NCBI RefSeq assembly: GCF_012985465.1
Contig: NZ_JAAQWN010000001.1
Coordinates: forward strand, 806,001 to 870,000
Direction of reading: 5' to 3'
Length of the DNA stretch: 64,000 nucleotides
From: Pseudomonas sp. WS 5079
Lineage (GTDB): Bacteria > Pseudomonadota > Gammaproteobacteria > Pseudomonadales > Pseudomonadaceae
This document shows positions 9,488 through 18,229 of the stretch, piece after piece. The notes beneath the pieces are model-generated. The model did not search any database. It had not been told where the DNA came from and saw only the letters and a list, made by a program, of their open reading frames with translations. Positions within the stretch are counted from its first letter, which is position 1, and every line of letters starts with the position of its first letter. Made by a program: the position numbers and the translations under genes.

Positions 9488-9991
9488 TTAACGTTCTTCC
9501 TTGGGCGCCAGAGCAGCCAGCTCGGCTCGAAGTTCATCACTGAGTGCGTCATCCTTAAGGATGCGCTCAAGCTCATGACGAAAGGTCACGTTATCCAACA
9601 GGTTCGATTTCAGGTCACGCAACAGGTTGCGCATGGCCAACAAGGCGCGCAGTTGCGGAATCTGCCGCGCTACCTGCTCGGGTTCGAAGTCCTTCATGCT
9701 CTGGAAATTCAACTCGACGGAGGTGTCAGACGCATCGCCGGCCAATGTGTTATCGACTGCGAGTTTCACGCTAGGAGAAAACTCACCCAGGACACTGTCG
9801 AAGTTGTTTTTATTGATGTTGACCTTGCCTCGCTCAGAGAGCGGGCGTTGCTCCTTGCCATTGCTGTAATCACCCATGATCATCAGCTTGAGCGGCAACT
9901 CGACTTTCTTCTGGGCACCACCAGTATGCAAATCAAGCTTGATGTTGACTCGCGCCTTGGGCACTTCACTCTGAAAACTTTTTGAAGCCAT
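9488..9991 (-). CDS. tssB: TssB (VipA), small sheath subunit of T6SS
   Basis: 167 residues. Typical TssB features are the N-terminal PKARVNIKLDL, LPLKLMIMGDYS and the segment FQSMKDFEPEQVARQIP. It forms the sheath protomer with TssC. GGAGAGGTGGG lies upstream of the ATG at 9991. It is the first gene of the visible T6SS operon, so the operon promoter should lie between it and the IS relic beginning at 10252. Confidence 0.95.
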   Translation of the reverse strand: MASKSFQSEVPKARVNIKLDLHTGGAQKKVELPLKLMIMGDYSNGKEQRPLSERGKVNINKNNFDSVLGEFSPSVKLAVDNTLAGDASDTSVELNFQSMKDFEPEQVARQIPQLRALLAMRNLLRDLKSNLLDNVTFRHELERILKDDALSDELRAELAALAPKEER

Positions 9992-10251
9992 GATCCCACC
10001 TCTCCAGACACTTTTTTAACAGCAGTTGCTGCCGTAAATAAAGTAAGACTGGAGCCTATACCTCCAGCCTACTCGCCAGCGCATCCACCGGCCGCAGTAC
10101 ATAAACTCCATTTCATGAGATCAAAAAGTGCTACGTACGATGTACTTATTTCCTTCCTCATTACAATGAAGTATCCCAATCAACCTTGACCAGCCCTCAA
10201 AGCCCTAGAGGGAACTTTCGACAACGAATTGGCGAGTTTTCCCACATGAAC
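9992..10251. other. Upstream region of the T6SS operon
   Basis: This 260-base gap between tssB and the IS3 relic is AT-richer than the genes and has no credible reading frame. It holds the tssB ribosome site and a CTGGAG/CTCCAG inverted repeat (10049-10054 and 10062-10067, seven-base loop) that would lie in the tssB leader RNA. I looked for a sigma-54 -24/-12 element on the minus strand, expected for some T6SS operons, and did not find one. No clear sigma-70 promoter could be fixed by eye. Confidence 0.5.
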
Positions 10252-10313
10252 TGAATCGCCCCGGGTCTCGTAGACACCTCTTTGCCTTAAACTGAAGCCA
10301 ATTGGGAGATGCC

Positions 10314-10592
10314 ATGAGCAACCCGCGTTAACCCGAAGAATTCAAAATCCAAGCAGTCAATCAAGTGACCGAAAAGAAGCTGCCTGTCGCTGAGGTAGCG
10401 GGCCGTCTTGGCGTGTCGACGCATAGCCTCTATGCCTGGATAAAGCGCTACAGCAAACCTCAAGAAGAACGGCAGCAGGACGATGATCAGCACGCTGAAC
10501 TGCGTCGTCTGCGAGCGGAACTCAAGCGCGTCACTGAAGATCGAGGCATATCAAAAAAGGCCGCAGCGTACTTTGCCAAGGAGTGCGTCTGA
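10314..10592 (+). pseudogene. IS3 orfA (HTH transposase subunit), broken
   Basis: The expected start MSNPR is followed at once by a TAA where related elements have a tyrosine codon, after which the frame continues as EEFKIQAVNQVTEKKLPVAE and LGVSTHSLYAWIKRYSKP, a typical OrfA helix-turn-helix, then a leucine-zipper region RRLRAELKRVTEDRG. The end (KKAAAYFAKECV) overlaps orfB as in working elements with programmed frameshifting. The early stop makes the product non-functional unless re-initiated downstream. Confidence 0.85.
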
Positions 10593-11456
10593 AGTACGCC
10601 TTTATCAAGCAGCACGCTGGCGACTATTCGATTCGACGGCTTTGCATCACGCTGAAAGCCCATCCCAGCGGTTATTACGCGTGGCTGTCTGAGCCGCAAT
10701 CTGTATGCGTCCAAAACGAACAACGACTTCTAGGGTTGATCAAGCATTCCCGACTGGAGAGCGGCGGCGTTTACGACTATCGCAAAATCCATGACGATCT
10801 GCGCGATGAGGATTGTGGTCGTCATCGTGTGGCGAGGCGGATGCGTCTTGAAGGTCTGCGTTCTCAGACAGGTTATCGACGCCGCCCTGGAAAGTACGGC
10901 GGTAAGCCAGCGGTCGCCTCACCCAATTTGCCGAAGCGCCAGTTCGACGTCGTGGGACCCAACAAGGTTTGGGTCACCGACATTACCTACATTCGTACGG
11001 ATGAAGGCTGGTTGTATTTGGCGGTGGTGCTGGATCTGTTTTCTCGCCAGGTTGTAGGCTGGCCAATGAAGTCGCAGATGACCCGTGATTTGGCGATTTA
11101 TGTGTTGTTGATGGCGGTTTGGACGCGTAAACCGAAACAAGAGGTGATGGTTCATTCCGACCAAGGCCCAGTACAGCAGTTCCGATTGGCGCAGCTTTTT
11201 GAAGGCAAACAATTTGGTTGCCAGCATGAGCCACTGAGGCAACTGCCATGATAACGCCGTGACCGAGAGCTTTTTCCAACTTCTATAGCGGGAACGGGTC
11301 AAGCGGAGAATCTACACCACGCGGGAAGATGCCAGTAGTGATGTATTCGATTACATCGGAATATTCTACAACGTAAAACGCCGCCATGGTTTCAATAATC
11401 AACTTTCACCGGTAGAGTTTGAAAAGCGTTACTCAATCAGCTTGCAAGGTGTCTAG
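10583..11456 (+). pseudogene. IS3 orfB (DDE integrase-type transposase), broken
   Basis: The frame reads KYAFIKQHAGDYSIRRLC, then the rve core with VWVTDITYIRTDEGWLYLAV (first Asp) and VMVHSDQG (second Asp). Just after HSDQG the frame shifts: the continuation that should carry the glutamate is in another frame (VTESFFQLL) and is followed by a TAG and then by YNVKRRHGFNNQLSPVEFEK to the normal end near 11456. At least one frameshift and one stop are therefore present, so the transposase is dead. Confidence 0.85.
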
Positions 11457-11474
11457 AGAATCCTGAGCGATTCG

Positions 11475-11705
11475 TACAGCCTGCCATACTCGAAGATCCA
11501 TTTACGATTCCTTCATCAACGTTAACGATACAAAGTCAAACACCATATCAAAATCAACACGCCTACGTCCGCTAGGTCGAACGTAATTTGCAATCTTCGA
11601 CACATTGCGACGCAACTCGAATCTCTATGTTTATAGACGCTCTCTCGGCATGATTGATAGCGTTAAACGCCCGCTACATAAGTATCGACGTCCGAGGAGA
11701 AGCAT
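11475..11705. other. AT-rich spacer between the IS relic and the YegP-like gene
   Basis: No reading frame, RNA or repeat could be supported here. Base composition is clearly AT-richer than the core genes, as in the rest of the 10-13 kb region, which fits acquired or decaying DNA. A ribosome site for the next gene (GAGGAG) is at its end. Confidence 0.4.
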
Positions 11706-11918
11706 ATGGCAGAGTCTGCCCACTTTTACGTATACAAAGACATCAAAAACGAATGGCGTTGGCGATTCATCGCTAAAAACGCAAAGATCATCGCCGTCAG
11801 TTCCGAGAGTTACCACAACCTCAAGGACTGCGAACACTCTATTGAATTAGTGAAAACACAGGACTTCGCCACCCGGGTTATTGGCGACGATTCCTTCATG
11901 CGGTTACGTACACAGTAA
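11706..11918 (+). CDS. YegP-like small protein (DUF1508 repeat)
   Basis: 70 residues. The pattern FYVYKDIKNEWRWRFIAKNAKIIAVSSESY...CEHSIELVK matches one DUF1508 unit (YegP fold), which usually reads 'F.IYKD..GE.RWRL...NG..IA.S.EGY'. The function of this family is not established. GAGGAG lies about seven bases before the ATG. It sits alone in the decayed stretch between the IS relic and the integrase fragment, so it may be cargo of the former island. Confidence 0.72.
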   Translation: MAESAHFYVYKDIKNEWRWRFIAKNAKIIAVSSESYHNLKDCEHSIELVKTQDFATRVIGDDSFMRLRTQ

Positions 11919-12060
11919 TCAGCTTCGGCCCGTGCAGCACTGCATAGTACTATCTCGAATCACCTCCACGCTTGATCCAGACGATCAACACCCGCCTATA
12001 AGGGGCTGCGCCCGTTGCCGATTGACGCTGCCCCGCCACCCACCATCCTCTCCAGGCTAG

Positions 12061-12288
12061 CGCCCAGCACTACCGACTCGTTCCGCACCCGCCCAGGTAG
12101 CCCAGATCTTCAAGGCTACGGCGCAGCAGCACCTGGATGACGAGCAACTCGAACGTCGACCTTGTCTGTTCAATGACACCCATGCGCTGATCATCACCTC
12201 AAACGCTGCGTCGACGGTGGATGACGACAGCCACCCAAATCCGGGAATCGTGGTGCAGGTGATCTACGGAGTATTTGCCCACGATTAA
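12061..12288 (+). pseudogene. Unrecognised protein fragment (open frame without start)
   Basis: A 75-codon open frame follows a TAG at 12058 and ends with TAA at 12286. It has no ATG and no ribosome site but reads like protein: AQVAQIFKATAQQHLDDEQL, then LFNDTHALIITSN, then PGIVVQVIYGVFAHD. I do not recognise it. Its position between mobile relics suggests the C-terminal remnant of an island gene. Confidence 0.35.
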
Positions 12289-12366
12289 TCACCGCCCCTC
12301 CTGGTGGGCGATCTCTATTCCGAACATCCCTTTCTACTTTTGCCTTCTTTACGGACAGTGCAATAG

Positions 12367-12603
12367 AAGACTGATAACCCGTCCTACTCTCGACGCCTTG
12401 GTTCAACCGCCAAATCTGCCGCGACCAAACCGCGTCGTCGAGCTGCCAAGCCACGCGCTGTTTCCACGGCCCCGACCTTGCAGCCCCTCAGCTACATCAA
12501 AGCGCGCCTGGGCAACCGCGCCGCCCAGGTGGCAGGCAACTTCAACAGCCTGATCATGATGCGCGTGCGCGAGACCGCCACCGCCGAACTGCTGATCCAG
12601 TAA
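12367..12603 (+). pseudogene. Conjugative coupling protein (TraD-like) C-terminal fragment, tentative
   Basis: An open frame between stops at 12364 and 12601 lacks a start codon. A basic stretch (KPRRRAAKPRA) precedes YIKARLGNRAAQVAGNFNSL and MMRVRETATAELLIQ. The last segment resembles the region 'RLG..A.QV.GNFN.L..LRV.ETATAELL' that I recall from TraD coupling proteins of SXT/ICE-type conjugative elements. The fragment ends five bases before the integrase remnant coded on the other strand. Assignment is from memory only. Confidence 0.35.
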
Positions 12604-12607
12604 CTGT

Positions 12608-12865
12608 CTAAGGACGCGCCTGGGGATTGACCCCTTGAGCCAATAATTTGCCCGCTTCGTCCCAAAGGTAACGCGCGTCACGCAAACTGACCTGCGGATA
12701 GGTGTCCAGCGACATGCGTTTTTGCTTGCCGTTCCAGCAGTAACGGAAGTGCCACGAGCGCCCGCCCGAGGCTGTCACCGCCAAGGACAGGCCGTCAATA
12801 TCGCCGAGGGTGTAGTCTTTGCCAGTGGGCGTGGCCTGCCGGACGGCAGCATATGAAAGAGCCAT
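12608..12865 (-). pseudogene. Tyrosine integrase, N-terminal fragment (ICEclc IntB13-like)
   Basis: 85 codons encode only the N-terminal arm-binding domain (DUF4102): MALSYAAVRQATPTGKDYTL, DGLSLAVTASGGRSWHFRY, KRMSLDTYPQVSLRDARYL, then a stop after GVNPQARP. Complete enzymes of this family exceed 400 residues and carry a C-terminal catalytic domain, which is absent. The sequence closely resembles the start of P4/ICEclc-type integrases that use tRNA-Gly. The gene is transcribed away from the tRNA-Gly 3' end about 230 bases off, the arrangement expected of an integrated element. Confidence 0.85.
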
Positions 12866-13026
12866 GCTTCTAGCCTCCTGAAGATTGAATTCAGGGCTAG
12901 ATGTTCAGCAAACGACTCGTTGGGCTCCTGCAACAATCCGATCTCAAAGCCCGCCATTTTCATGGACTAGATTCTGGACTAAACACGTCCGGATACCCGT
13001 GGCTTTCGATGAATGCTGACGGAACG

Positions 13027-13052
13027 AAAAAAGACGCCTAAGCGTCTTTTTT
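13027..13052 (-). terminator. Rho-independent terminator after tRNA-Gly
   Basis: AAAAAGACGC-CTAA-GCGTCTTTTT forms a ten-base-pair stem with flanking A and T runs, so it can act in both directions. It lies 43 bases downstream of the tRNA-Gly 3' end on the minus strand. Confidence 0.85.
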
Positions 13053-13094
13053 CAATGATCTACAGACTTCAATGGAACCCTGTAGATCGATATT

Positions 13095-13170
<76 letters not shown>

Positions 13171-13233
13171 GTCTTGGTGATGCGCATTCTATAGAATCCT
13201 CACCACCCGTCAACCCCTTGATTCAAAAAAGTT

Positions 13234-13794
13234 TTATTTCTTTTCCACGGTGGTGCGCAGATGGGGCCAGGCGGCGCGCAGGTATTGCAGCATGGACCAC
13301 AAGGTCAGGCCGGCGGCGATCAGCAGCAAGGCGTAGCCCAGCAGCACCCAGAACGTGAAATTCGACGGGTTGGCCAGCAGGATGACCAGCGCCAGCATTT
13401 GCGCGGCGGTTTTCCATTTGCCCATGTTGGACACGGCCACATGGGCGCGTGCGCCGATTTCGGCCATCCATTCGCGCAAGGCCGAGACGACGATTTCACG
13501 ACCGATGATCACGGCGGCAGGCAGGGTCAGCCACAGGTTGCCGTGCTCTTGTACGAGCAGCACCAGCGCCACGGCGACCATCAGCTTGTCGGCTACGGGG
13601 TCGAGGAACGCGCCAAACGGCGTGCTCTGCTCCAGGCGTCGTGCCAGGTAGCCGTCTAGCCAGTCGGTCGCGGCCGCGAAGGCAAAGACCGAACTGGAGG
13701 CCATGTAGCTCCATTCATAGGGCAGGTAAAACAGCAAAATGAAAATCGGAATGAGCAGGACGCGTAGAACGGTGATCAGATTAGGGATATTCAT
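13234..13794 (-). CDS. pgsA: CDP-diacylglycerol--glycerol-3-phosphate 3-phosphatidyltransferase
   Basis: 186 residues from the ATG at 13794 ([20 protein letters not shown]); a GTG two codons earlier is possible but less usual. The CDP-alcohol phosphatidyltransferase motif is present as [20 protein letters not shown]...LDPVADKL, with the conserved aspartates of D..DG.AR...G..D...D. Several membrane segments are visible. The enzyme makes phosphatidylglycerol phosphate in the inner membrane. It follows uvrC by about 30 bases and precedes tRNA-Gly, the standard Pseudomonas order. Confidence 0.96.
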   Translation of the reverse strand: MNIPNLITVLRVLLIPIFILLFYLPYEWSYMASSSVFAFAAATDWLDGYLARRLEQSTPFGAFLDPVADKLMVAVALVLLVQEHGNLWLTLPAAVIIGREIVVSALREWMAEIGARAHVAVSNMGKWKTAAQMLALVILLANPSNFTFWVLLGYALLLIAAGLTLWSMLQYLRAAWPHLRTTVEKK

Positions 13795-13826
13795 CGGCAC
13801 AACTGGCTACGAGGTGAGAGGGCATT

Positions 13827-15665
13827 CTACTCGCTGTGTAGGTTTGCATAAATCAACTCAGCGAGCTTTTTACTGATACCAGGGGCTTTGGCTATTTCTT
13901 CAATGCTGGCACGGGACAATTCCTGCAATCCACCGAAATGTTTCAACAGTTCACGCCGCCGCTTTGGTCCCACACCCGCAACCCCTTCCAGGGTTGAGGT
14001 GCGCCGGGTCTTACCACGGCGGGCACGGTGGCCGGTAATGGCAAAGCGGTGGGCTTCATCGCGGATCTGCTGAATCAGGTGCAGCGCCGGTGAGTCGCCC
14101 TTCAAGGTGAACTCATGGGCCGCATCATTCAAGTACAACGTTTCAAAACCGGCCTTGCGCGTCGCACCCTTGGCCACGCCGAGCAGGATCAGGTCGGGCA
14201 CTGCCAGTTCGTTGAGCACATCACGGGCCATGGACAACTGGCCCTTGCCGCCGTCTACCAGCAGGATATCCGGCAGCTTGCCCTCGCCGTCCTTGAGTTT
14301 GCTGAAGCGCCGGGTCAGGGCCTGGTGCATGGCGGCATAGTCATCACCAGGGGTGACGCCTTCGATGTTGTAGCGTCGATAGTCGGACTTGATCGGCCCT
14401 TCCGGACCGAAGACCACGCAGGACGCCACGGTCGCCTCGCCGCTGGAGTGGCTGATGTCGTAGCACTCCAGGCGTTGCGGCGGCTCGTCGAGCTTGAGCA
14501 CGTCGGCCAGCGCCTCAAAGCGTGCGGCCACATGCTGGCGGTTGGCCAGGCGCGCGCTCAGGGCCTGCTCGGCGTTGGTCACCGCCAATTGCTGCCAGCG
14601 CGCACGGGTGCCGCGCACCCGGTGGCTGATGTCCAGTTCGCGGCCGCGCAGGGCGTGGATCGCATCGATCAGCGCAGGGAAGTCTTCGTGAACCACGTTG
14701 ACGATCAATTCGCCCGGCAGGTCGCGCTCGGGACTGCTGACGTAATACTGGCCGAGAAACGCAGCCATGACTTCGGCCACCTCTTCCTCGATCCCCGTCT
14801 GGGGAAAGAAATTCTTGCTGCCCAGCACCCGACCGCCACGCACGCTGATCAGGTGCACACAGGCCCCGCCCGGGTTGACGAAGGCCGCAATCACGTCGAC
14901 GTCACCGGTGCCGCCCTCCATGCTCTGCTGGTCCTGTACCCGGCGCAACAGCGACACCTGGTCACGCAGCTCGGCGGCCCGTTCGAAATCCAGGACACTG
15001 GCCGCCTGCTCCATGGCCCCCGACAGTTCGTCGGCCAGGGCATTGCTGCGCCCTTCGAGGAACATCACCGAGTGACGCACGTCTTCGGCATATTCCTTAG
15101 GCTCGACCAGCCCGACACAAGGCGCCTTGCAGCGCTTGATCTGGTATTGCAGGCACGGGCGGGTACGGTTCTTGTAGAAGCTGTCTTCACATTGGCGCAC
15201 GAAGAAGGTCTTTTGCAGCAGGCTCAGGCTCTCGCGGATCGCCCCGGCGCTGGGATACGGGCCAAAATACTTGCCCTTGCGCTTCTTCGCCCCGCGATGG
15301 ATGCTCAGGCGCGGAAAGTCACCGTCCGACAGAAACACGTACGGGTAGGACTTATCGTCACGCAACAGAATATTGTAGGGCGGCCGCCATTCCTTGATCA
15401 GCGTCTGCTCAAGCAGCAACGCCTCGGTTTCATTGGCGGTGATGGTGGTTTCGACCTGGGCGATACGCCCCACCAGCGCGGCGGTCTTCGGCGCCAGGCC
15501 GGTCTTGCGAAAGTAACTGGCCAGGCGCTTCTTGAGGTTCTTGGCCTTGCCGACGTACAGCAGACGCGCCTCGCTGTCGAACATGCGATACACGCCAGGC
15601 CGGCCACTGCAGGTCGCTAGAAATGCACTGGGATCAAACGCGGCGGTTATTTCAGTGGCTTGCAT
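13827..15665 (-). CDS. uvrC: UvrC, nucleotide excision repair endonuclease subunit
   Basis: 612 residues. The GIY-YIG nuclease domain is at the N-terminus ([20 protein letters not shown], then [10 protein letters not shown]); a UVR domain for UvrB contact lies near 200-240; the RNase H-like domain includes [20 protein letters not shown]-terminal helix-hairpin-helix motifs include [15 protein letters not shown]. UvrC makes both incisions around bulky lesions. Its ATG starts one base after the gacA stop, giving the well-known gacA-uvrC operon. Confidence 0.97.
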   Translation of the reverse strand: MQATEITAAFDPSAFLATCSGRPGVYRMFDSEARLLYVGKAKNLKKRLASYFRKTGLAPKTAALVGRIAQVETTITANETEALLLEQTLIKEWRPPYNILLRDDKSYPYVFLSDGDFPRLSIHRGAKKRKGKYFGPYPSAGAIRESLSLLQKTFFVRQCEDSFYKNRTRPCLQYQIKRCKAPCVGLVEPKEYAEDVRHSVMFLEGRSNALADELSGAMEQAASVLDFERAAELRDQVSLLRRVQDQQSMEGGTGDVDVIAAFVNPGGACVHLISVRGGRVLGSKNFFPQTGIEEEVAEVMAAFLGQYYVSSPERDLPGELIVNVVHEDFPALIDAIHALRGRELDISHRVRGTRARWQQLAVTNAEQALSARLANRQHVAARFEALADVLKLDEPPQRLECYDISHSSGEATVASCVVFGPEGPIKSDYRRYNIEGVTPGDDYAAMHQALTRRFSKLKDGEGKLPDILLVDGGKGQLSMARDVLNELAVPDLILLGVAKGATRKAGFETLYLNDAAHEFTLKGDSPALHLIQQIRDEAHRFAITGHRARRGKTRRTSTLEGVAGVGPKRRRELLKHFGGLQELSRASIEEIAKAPGISKKLAELIYANLHSE

Positions 15666-15666
15666 T

Positions 15667-16308
15667 TCAGGCGCTGGCGTCCACCATGCCGTGGCGAACC
15701 GCGAGCAAGGTCAGTTCAACATCACTGCTGATGGATAGCTTCTCGAAGATTCGATAACGGTAGGTGTTCACGGTTTTCGGCGACAGGCAGAGCTTGTCCG
15801 AAATCGACTGGACCTTCTGGCAACCGACAATCATCAGGGCGATCTGGATCTCGCGCTCGGACAAGGCATCAAACGGCGAATCGCTGACCGGCTGGAAAGA
15901 CTTGATCGCCAATTGCTGGGCAATCTGCGGGCTGATGTAGCGCTGACCGGCAAATACCAGGCGGATAGCCTGGACCATCTCCGCAAGCCCCGCGCCTTTA
16001 GTCAGGTAACCCGCTGCACCTGCCTGCAGAAGCCTGGTAGGAAAAGGGTCTTCCTCACAAACCGTAACCACGACAACCTTGATATCCGGATGACTGCGCA
16101 GCAACTTGCAGGTCGCGCCAAGACCGCCAATCCCCGGCATCTTGACGTCCATCAAGACCACATCGGGTTTCAATTCACGCGCTTTGATCAGGGATTCCTC
16201 CCCCGACTCGGCCTGACCGACTACTTGCAGGCCATCGATGTCAGCCAGCATTCGTGTAATGCCTGTACGAACGAGATCATGGTCATCGACTACTAGCACC
16301 CTAATCAA
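15667..16308 (-). CDS. gacA: GacA, response regulator of the Gac/Rsm pathway (TTG start)
   Basis: 213 residues if started at the TTG at 16308, which has GAGGTG about six bases upstream and gives the known GacA N-terminus [15 protein letters not shown]. The longer frame to 16356 has no ribosome site. The receiver domain carries Asp54 in [10 protein letters not shown]; the C-terminal LuxR-type helix-turn-helix is [16 protein letters not shown]...[17 protein letters not shown]. Phosphorylated by GacS, it activates rsm small RNA genes and so controls secretion, biofilm and secondary metabolism. The sequence looks intact. Confidence 0.96.
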   Translation of the reverse strand: MIRVLVVDDHDLVRTGITRMLADIDGLQVVGQAESGEESLIKARELKPDVVLMDVKMPGIGGLGATCKLLRSHPDIKVVVVTVCEEDPFPTRLLQAGAAGYLTKGAGLAEMVQAIRLVFAGQRYISPQIAQQLAIKSFQPVSDSPFDALSEREIQIALMIVGCQKVQSISDKLCLSPKTVNTYRYRIFEKLSISSDVELTLLAVRHGMVDASA

Positions 16309-16459
16309 GCAGACACCTCGCGAAATGGTCTTATAGGTTGCCGGACACCTTAGCAAAAAACCACGGCACAGACCTAGCTGAACGCGTCATATATATAGAG
16401 TTTCAATCCACTACGAACGCCTGCCGAGCGGCAGGCGGGGTTGTTTCCTGGGCAAAAGG

Positions 16460-16825
16460 TCAGGATTCCTTGGGGATCGGCCGGGATTTTCCGTTTGCCA
16501 CAGAGCAATGCTCTGCCAAGGTGCTGGTCAGCCTGCGGATTGCATCCTGATCCTCTTTAAACATCGCGCGGTAGTTGCCCAGGACTTTTTCTTCGATCTG
16601 GCTCAGGTTGTCCAACTGGATGGGAGTTGGGCTACCTGTCAAAACAAACAGAATATCGACACCTTTTTCTGCAACGCGGGATAAGTAATCGGCCTTGGGT
16701 GCGCGGCCACCACTTTCATATTTACCTTGCGCGTTAGCCTCCACGCCTCCTATTTCACCAAAAACCTTTTGCGACAAGCCAAGTCGCTCTCTTTCTTGCC
16801 GTAAGCGCGAACCTATTCCACTCAT
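16460..16825 (-). CDS. XRE-family helix-turn-helix regulator (phage repressor-like)
   Basis: 121 residues from the ATG at 16825 (MSGIGSRLRQERERLGLSQ), preceded by AAAGGA; a start 16 codons upstream is possible. The HTH segment is LRQERERLGLSQKVFGEIGG and the following ANAQGKYESGGRAPKADYL...GVDILFVLTG is typical of a group of small Pseudomonas phage-associated repressors. It is divergent from the small gene at 16907 with 81 bases between the starts, a layout like a lysogeny switch. The rest of any prophage is absent. Confidence 0.8.
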   Translation of the reverse strand: MSGIGSRLRQERERLGLSQKVFGEIGGVEANAQGKYESGGRAPKADYLSRVAEKGVDILFVLTGSPTPIQLDNLSQIEEKVLGNYRAMFKEDQDAIRRLTSTLAEHCSVANGKSRPIPKES

Positions 16826-16906
16826 TTGGATGTAATATCCTTTCTGGCACACCCCAAGAGGTGACGATGTCATCTCGTTTTACACAAACTTGAACGGTTT
16901 TGAACT

Positions 16907-17146
16907 ATGCCCGGAATCCGTACCGCTGCACAAGCCAAAGCCTGGCTGGAACATCAAGGCAAATCGGTCCAGGCATTCGCCAGGGAACATGGCGTGGATC
17001 CGGCGACCACCTATCAAGTGCTCGCTGGGCGTAAAAAGGGGCGGCGGGGAGAAGCCCATAAGGTCGCGGTCCTTTTGGGCATGAAAGAGGGGATCATCCT
17101 TAACGAGGCAAAAAGCCCGGGCAATGATCAGGAGATTGGCTCCTAA
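16907..17146 (+). CDS. Small DNA-binding protein, BcepMu gp16-like
   Basis: 79 residues. The pattern AQAKAWLEHQGKSVQAFARE, HGVDPATTYQVLAGRKKGRR, GEAHKVAVLLGMKEG resembles the BcepMu gp16 family of phage-associated regulators ('...A..G....LVY.VLSGR...RG.AHRIAV.LGLK'). Members are small HTH proteins next to phage repressors. It diverges from the XRE gene at 16825. No other phage genes are near, so the pair is either a relic or a retained switch. Family assignment is from memory of the pattern. Confidence 0.68.
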   Translation: MPGIRTAAQAKAWLEHQGKSVQAFAREHGVDPATTYQVLAGRKKGRRGEAHKVAVLLGMKEGIILNEAKSPGNDQEIGS

Positions 17147-17182
17147 AGAGCAGTATGCACCGATTCAAGTCGAGCGCGAGGT

Positions 17183-17713
17183 TTACCGGGACGACTGCGC
17201 TGATAGACAAACGGACTCCATGCGCCAGAAACACCCCTCTTCACCGACAATACTCAGGCCCTGGCGCTGATACAGCCTTCTAGCCGGATTGGTCTTGAAT
17301 ACCGTCAAGCGCAGATAACCCCGCTTTTCGACATGCGCCTTGCAGATCATCTGCTCCAGCACCCAACTGCCTGCGCCCTGGCGGCGAAAAGCCTCGATAA
17401 TGTGCAGTTCGCGAATGTATAGCGCATTGTCATCGCGGCTGAGACTGACGAACCCTACCAGCCTGTCGTCCTGGCAAATCAACCAGTTTTCCCGCCCGGC
17501 CCAGGCGGTGTCGAAGCCTTTGTCGGACCATGTCAGATCGTACTGCCTATAGTAATGGCCCATCGCCTGATGCGTCAGGCTGCGCGCAAAGGCCAGGTGT
17601 TGATCCGATGCTGCCTTGAGGGTGAATGCCATAGCAGTGGGCTCCATTGCGTCACAGGTCGCGTCCAGGCAATCATTGTGAGTATCCATCCAGCATATCG
17701 GGACATCCGCCAT
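17183..17713 (-). CDS. GNAT-family N-acetyltransferase
   Basis: 176 residues from the ATG at 17713, chosen because AGGAGGGG lies just upstream; a longer frame to 17764 lacks a ribosome site. The acetyl-CoA-binding core is visible as LVGFVSLSRDDNALYIRELH, IIEAFRRQGAGSWVLEQM (the R/Q-x-x-G-x-G/A loop) and LTVFKTNPARRLYQRQGL. About 25 residues precede the domain, including several cysteines. The acceptor cannot be told. It diverges from the leader region of the DAHP synthase gene. Confidence 0.85.
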   Translation of the reverse strand: MADVPICWMDTHNDCLDATCDAMEPTAMAFTLKAASDQHLAFARSLTHQAMGHYYRQYDLTWSDKGFDTAWAGRENWLICQDDRLVGFVSLSRDDNALYIRELHIIEAFRRQGAGSWVLEQMICKAHVEKRGYLRLTVFKTNPARRLYQRQGLSIVGEEGCFWRMESVCLSAQSSR

Positions 17714-17803
17714 AGTGGTAAGCCCCTCCTCGCGATAGAAATTACTGATTGAATCCAGCGGCATGCGTCAGTTAAGCTCCACCCCATCATTTGGAGAAAC
17801 ACC

Positions 17804-17938
17804 ATGTTGCAACTCACCCTCACCCAGGCTTGCCCTACTGCCAACGCACAGCGTTCGGTCGTGGCTACCCGCGTGAACGGTTTGAGCGCACTGGCCAGCT
17901 TTTATTTTGGGTATTGGTTTAGCCACTGGCGCGCCTGA
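17804..17938 (+). CDS. Putative aromatic-rich leader peptide 1 of aroF
   Basis: A 44-codon frame with a good ribosome site (GGAG eight bases before the ATG). Near its end the peptide reads ALASFYFGYWFSHWRA: three Phe, two Tyr and two Trp in a short run just before the stop. A perfect terminator begins 51 bases after the stop, and the DAHP synthase gene, the entry step to all three aromatic amino acids, follows. This is the layout of a transcription attenuator sensing charged aromatic tRNAs. The 27 residues before the run are longer than in classic leaders. Assignment is inferred from sequence only. Confidence 0.65.
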   Translation: MLQLTLTQACPTANAQRSVVATRVNGLSALASFYFGYWFSHWRA

Positions 17939-17988
17939 TACCTGAAATCGGCGCCCACTACTCAAGGGGTCGCCTGCCAGAGAAATCT

Positions 17989-18026
17989 AACCCCCGGTCG
18001 GCTCCCCGACCGGGGGTTTTGTTTTT
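17989..18026 (+). terminator. Intrinsic terminator/attenuator between the leader frame and aroF
   Basis: The arms AACCCCCGGTCGG (17989-18001) and CCGACCGGGGGTT (18006-18018) form a perfect 13-base-pair stem with a four-base loop, followed by TTGTTTTTT. This is a very strong rho-independent terminator on the plus strand. It lies between the first leader frame and the second leader frame/aroF, where it could act as the attenuator. Confidence 0.9.
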
Positions 18027-18076
18027 TCAGCCCTGAACATTTTTTGCTACACACCGAACTTAAAGGAAACCACACC

Positions 18077-18229
18077 ATGAACTTCAGCACTTATTACCGT
18101 TACGACACCTGCACCGCCTGGCGATTTAGCAAGCTCCGTTCGGGACAGCCTGCCGCCTCCGATCGGTCACCTCTTGGTGGCAAGCCAACACACGCAGCCA
18201 ATACGGCCAATTGTCGAACACCCCAGTAG
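18077..18229 (+). CDS. Putative aromatic-rich leader peptide 2 of aroF
   Basis: A 50-codon frame with AAAGGAAA before its ATG. Its first 17 residues, MNFSTYYRYDTCTAWRF, hold two Phe, three Tyr and one Trp. It ends at a TAG 48 bases before the aroF start. No terminator follows it, but GGCAAGC inside the frame (18179-18185) can pair with GCTTGCC (18256-18262) next to the aroF ribosome site AGGAAG, so a translation-coupled control is possible. The later half of the peptide is unremarkable. The biological role is inferred. Confidence 0.55.
   Translation: MNFSTYYRYDTCTAWRFSKLRSGQPAASDRSPLGGKPTHAANTANCRTPQ

Larger units (their letters stand above)
10252..11474 (+). mobile_element. Decayed IS3-family insertion sequence
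   Basis: The left end TGAATCGCCCCGGGTCTCG (from 10252) and the right end TGTCTAGAGAATCCTGAGCG (from 11450) are imperfect inverted repeats, matching at about 17 of 25 positions. Between them lie an orfA and an orfB in the usual overlapping arrangement, both broken. The length (about 1.2 kb) fits the family. No target-site duplication is evident: bases before the left end (GAAC) and after the right end (GTA) differ. It lies 260 bases upstream of tssB and marks the start of the decayed region that ends at tRNA-Gly. Confidence 0.85.

Noticed and set aside
9992..10251. Sigma-54 promoter for the T6SS operon
   Set aside because: No GG-N10-GC element in the right context was found on the minus strand.
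12275..12553. 92-codon plus-strand frame in the island remnant
   Set aside because: Proline/arginine-rich, no family resemblance, and it overlaps the TraD-like fragment in another frame.
10000..13094. Second copy of the ICE attachment core
   Set aside because: No other match to GTCTCGTTTCCCGCTCCA was seen by eye in this interval.
14115..15620. 501-codon plus-strand open frame opposite uvrC
   Set aside because: Shadow of uvrC in the complementary frame.
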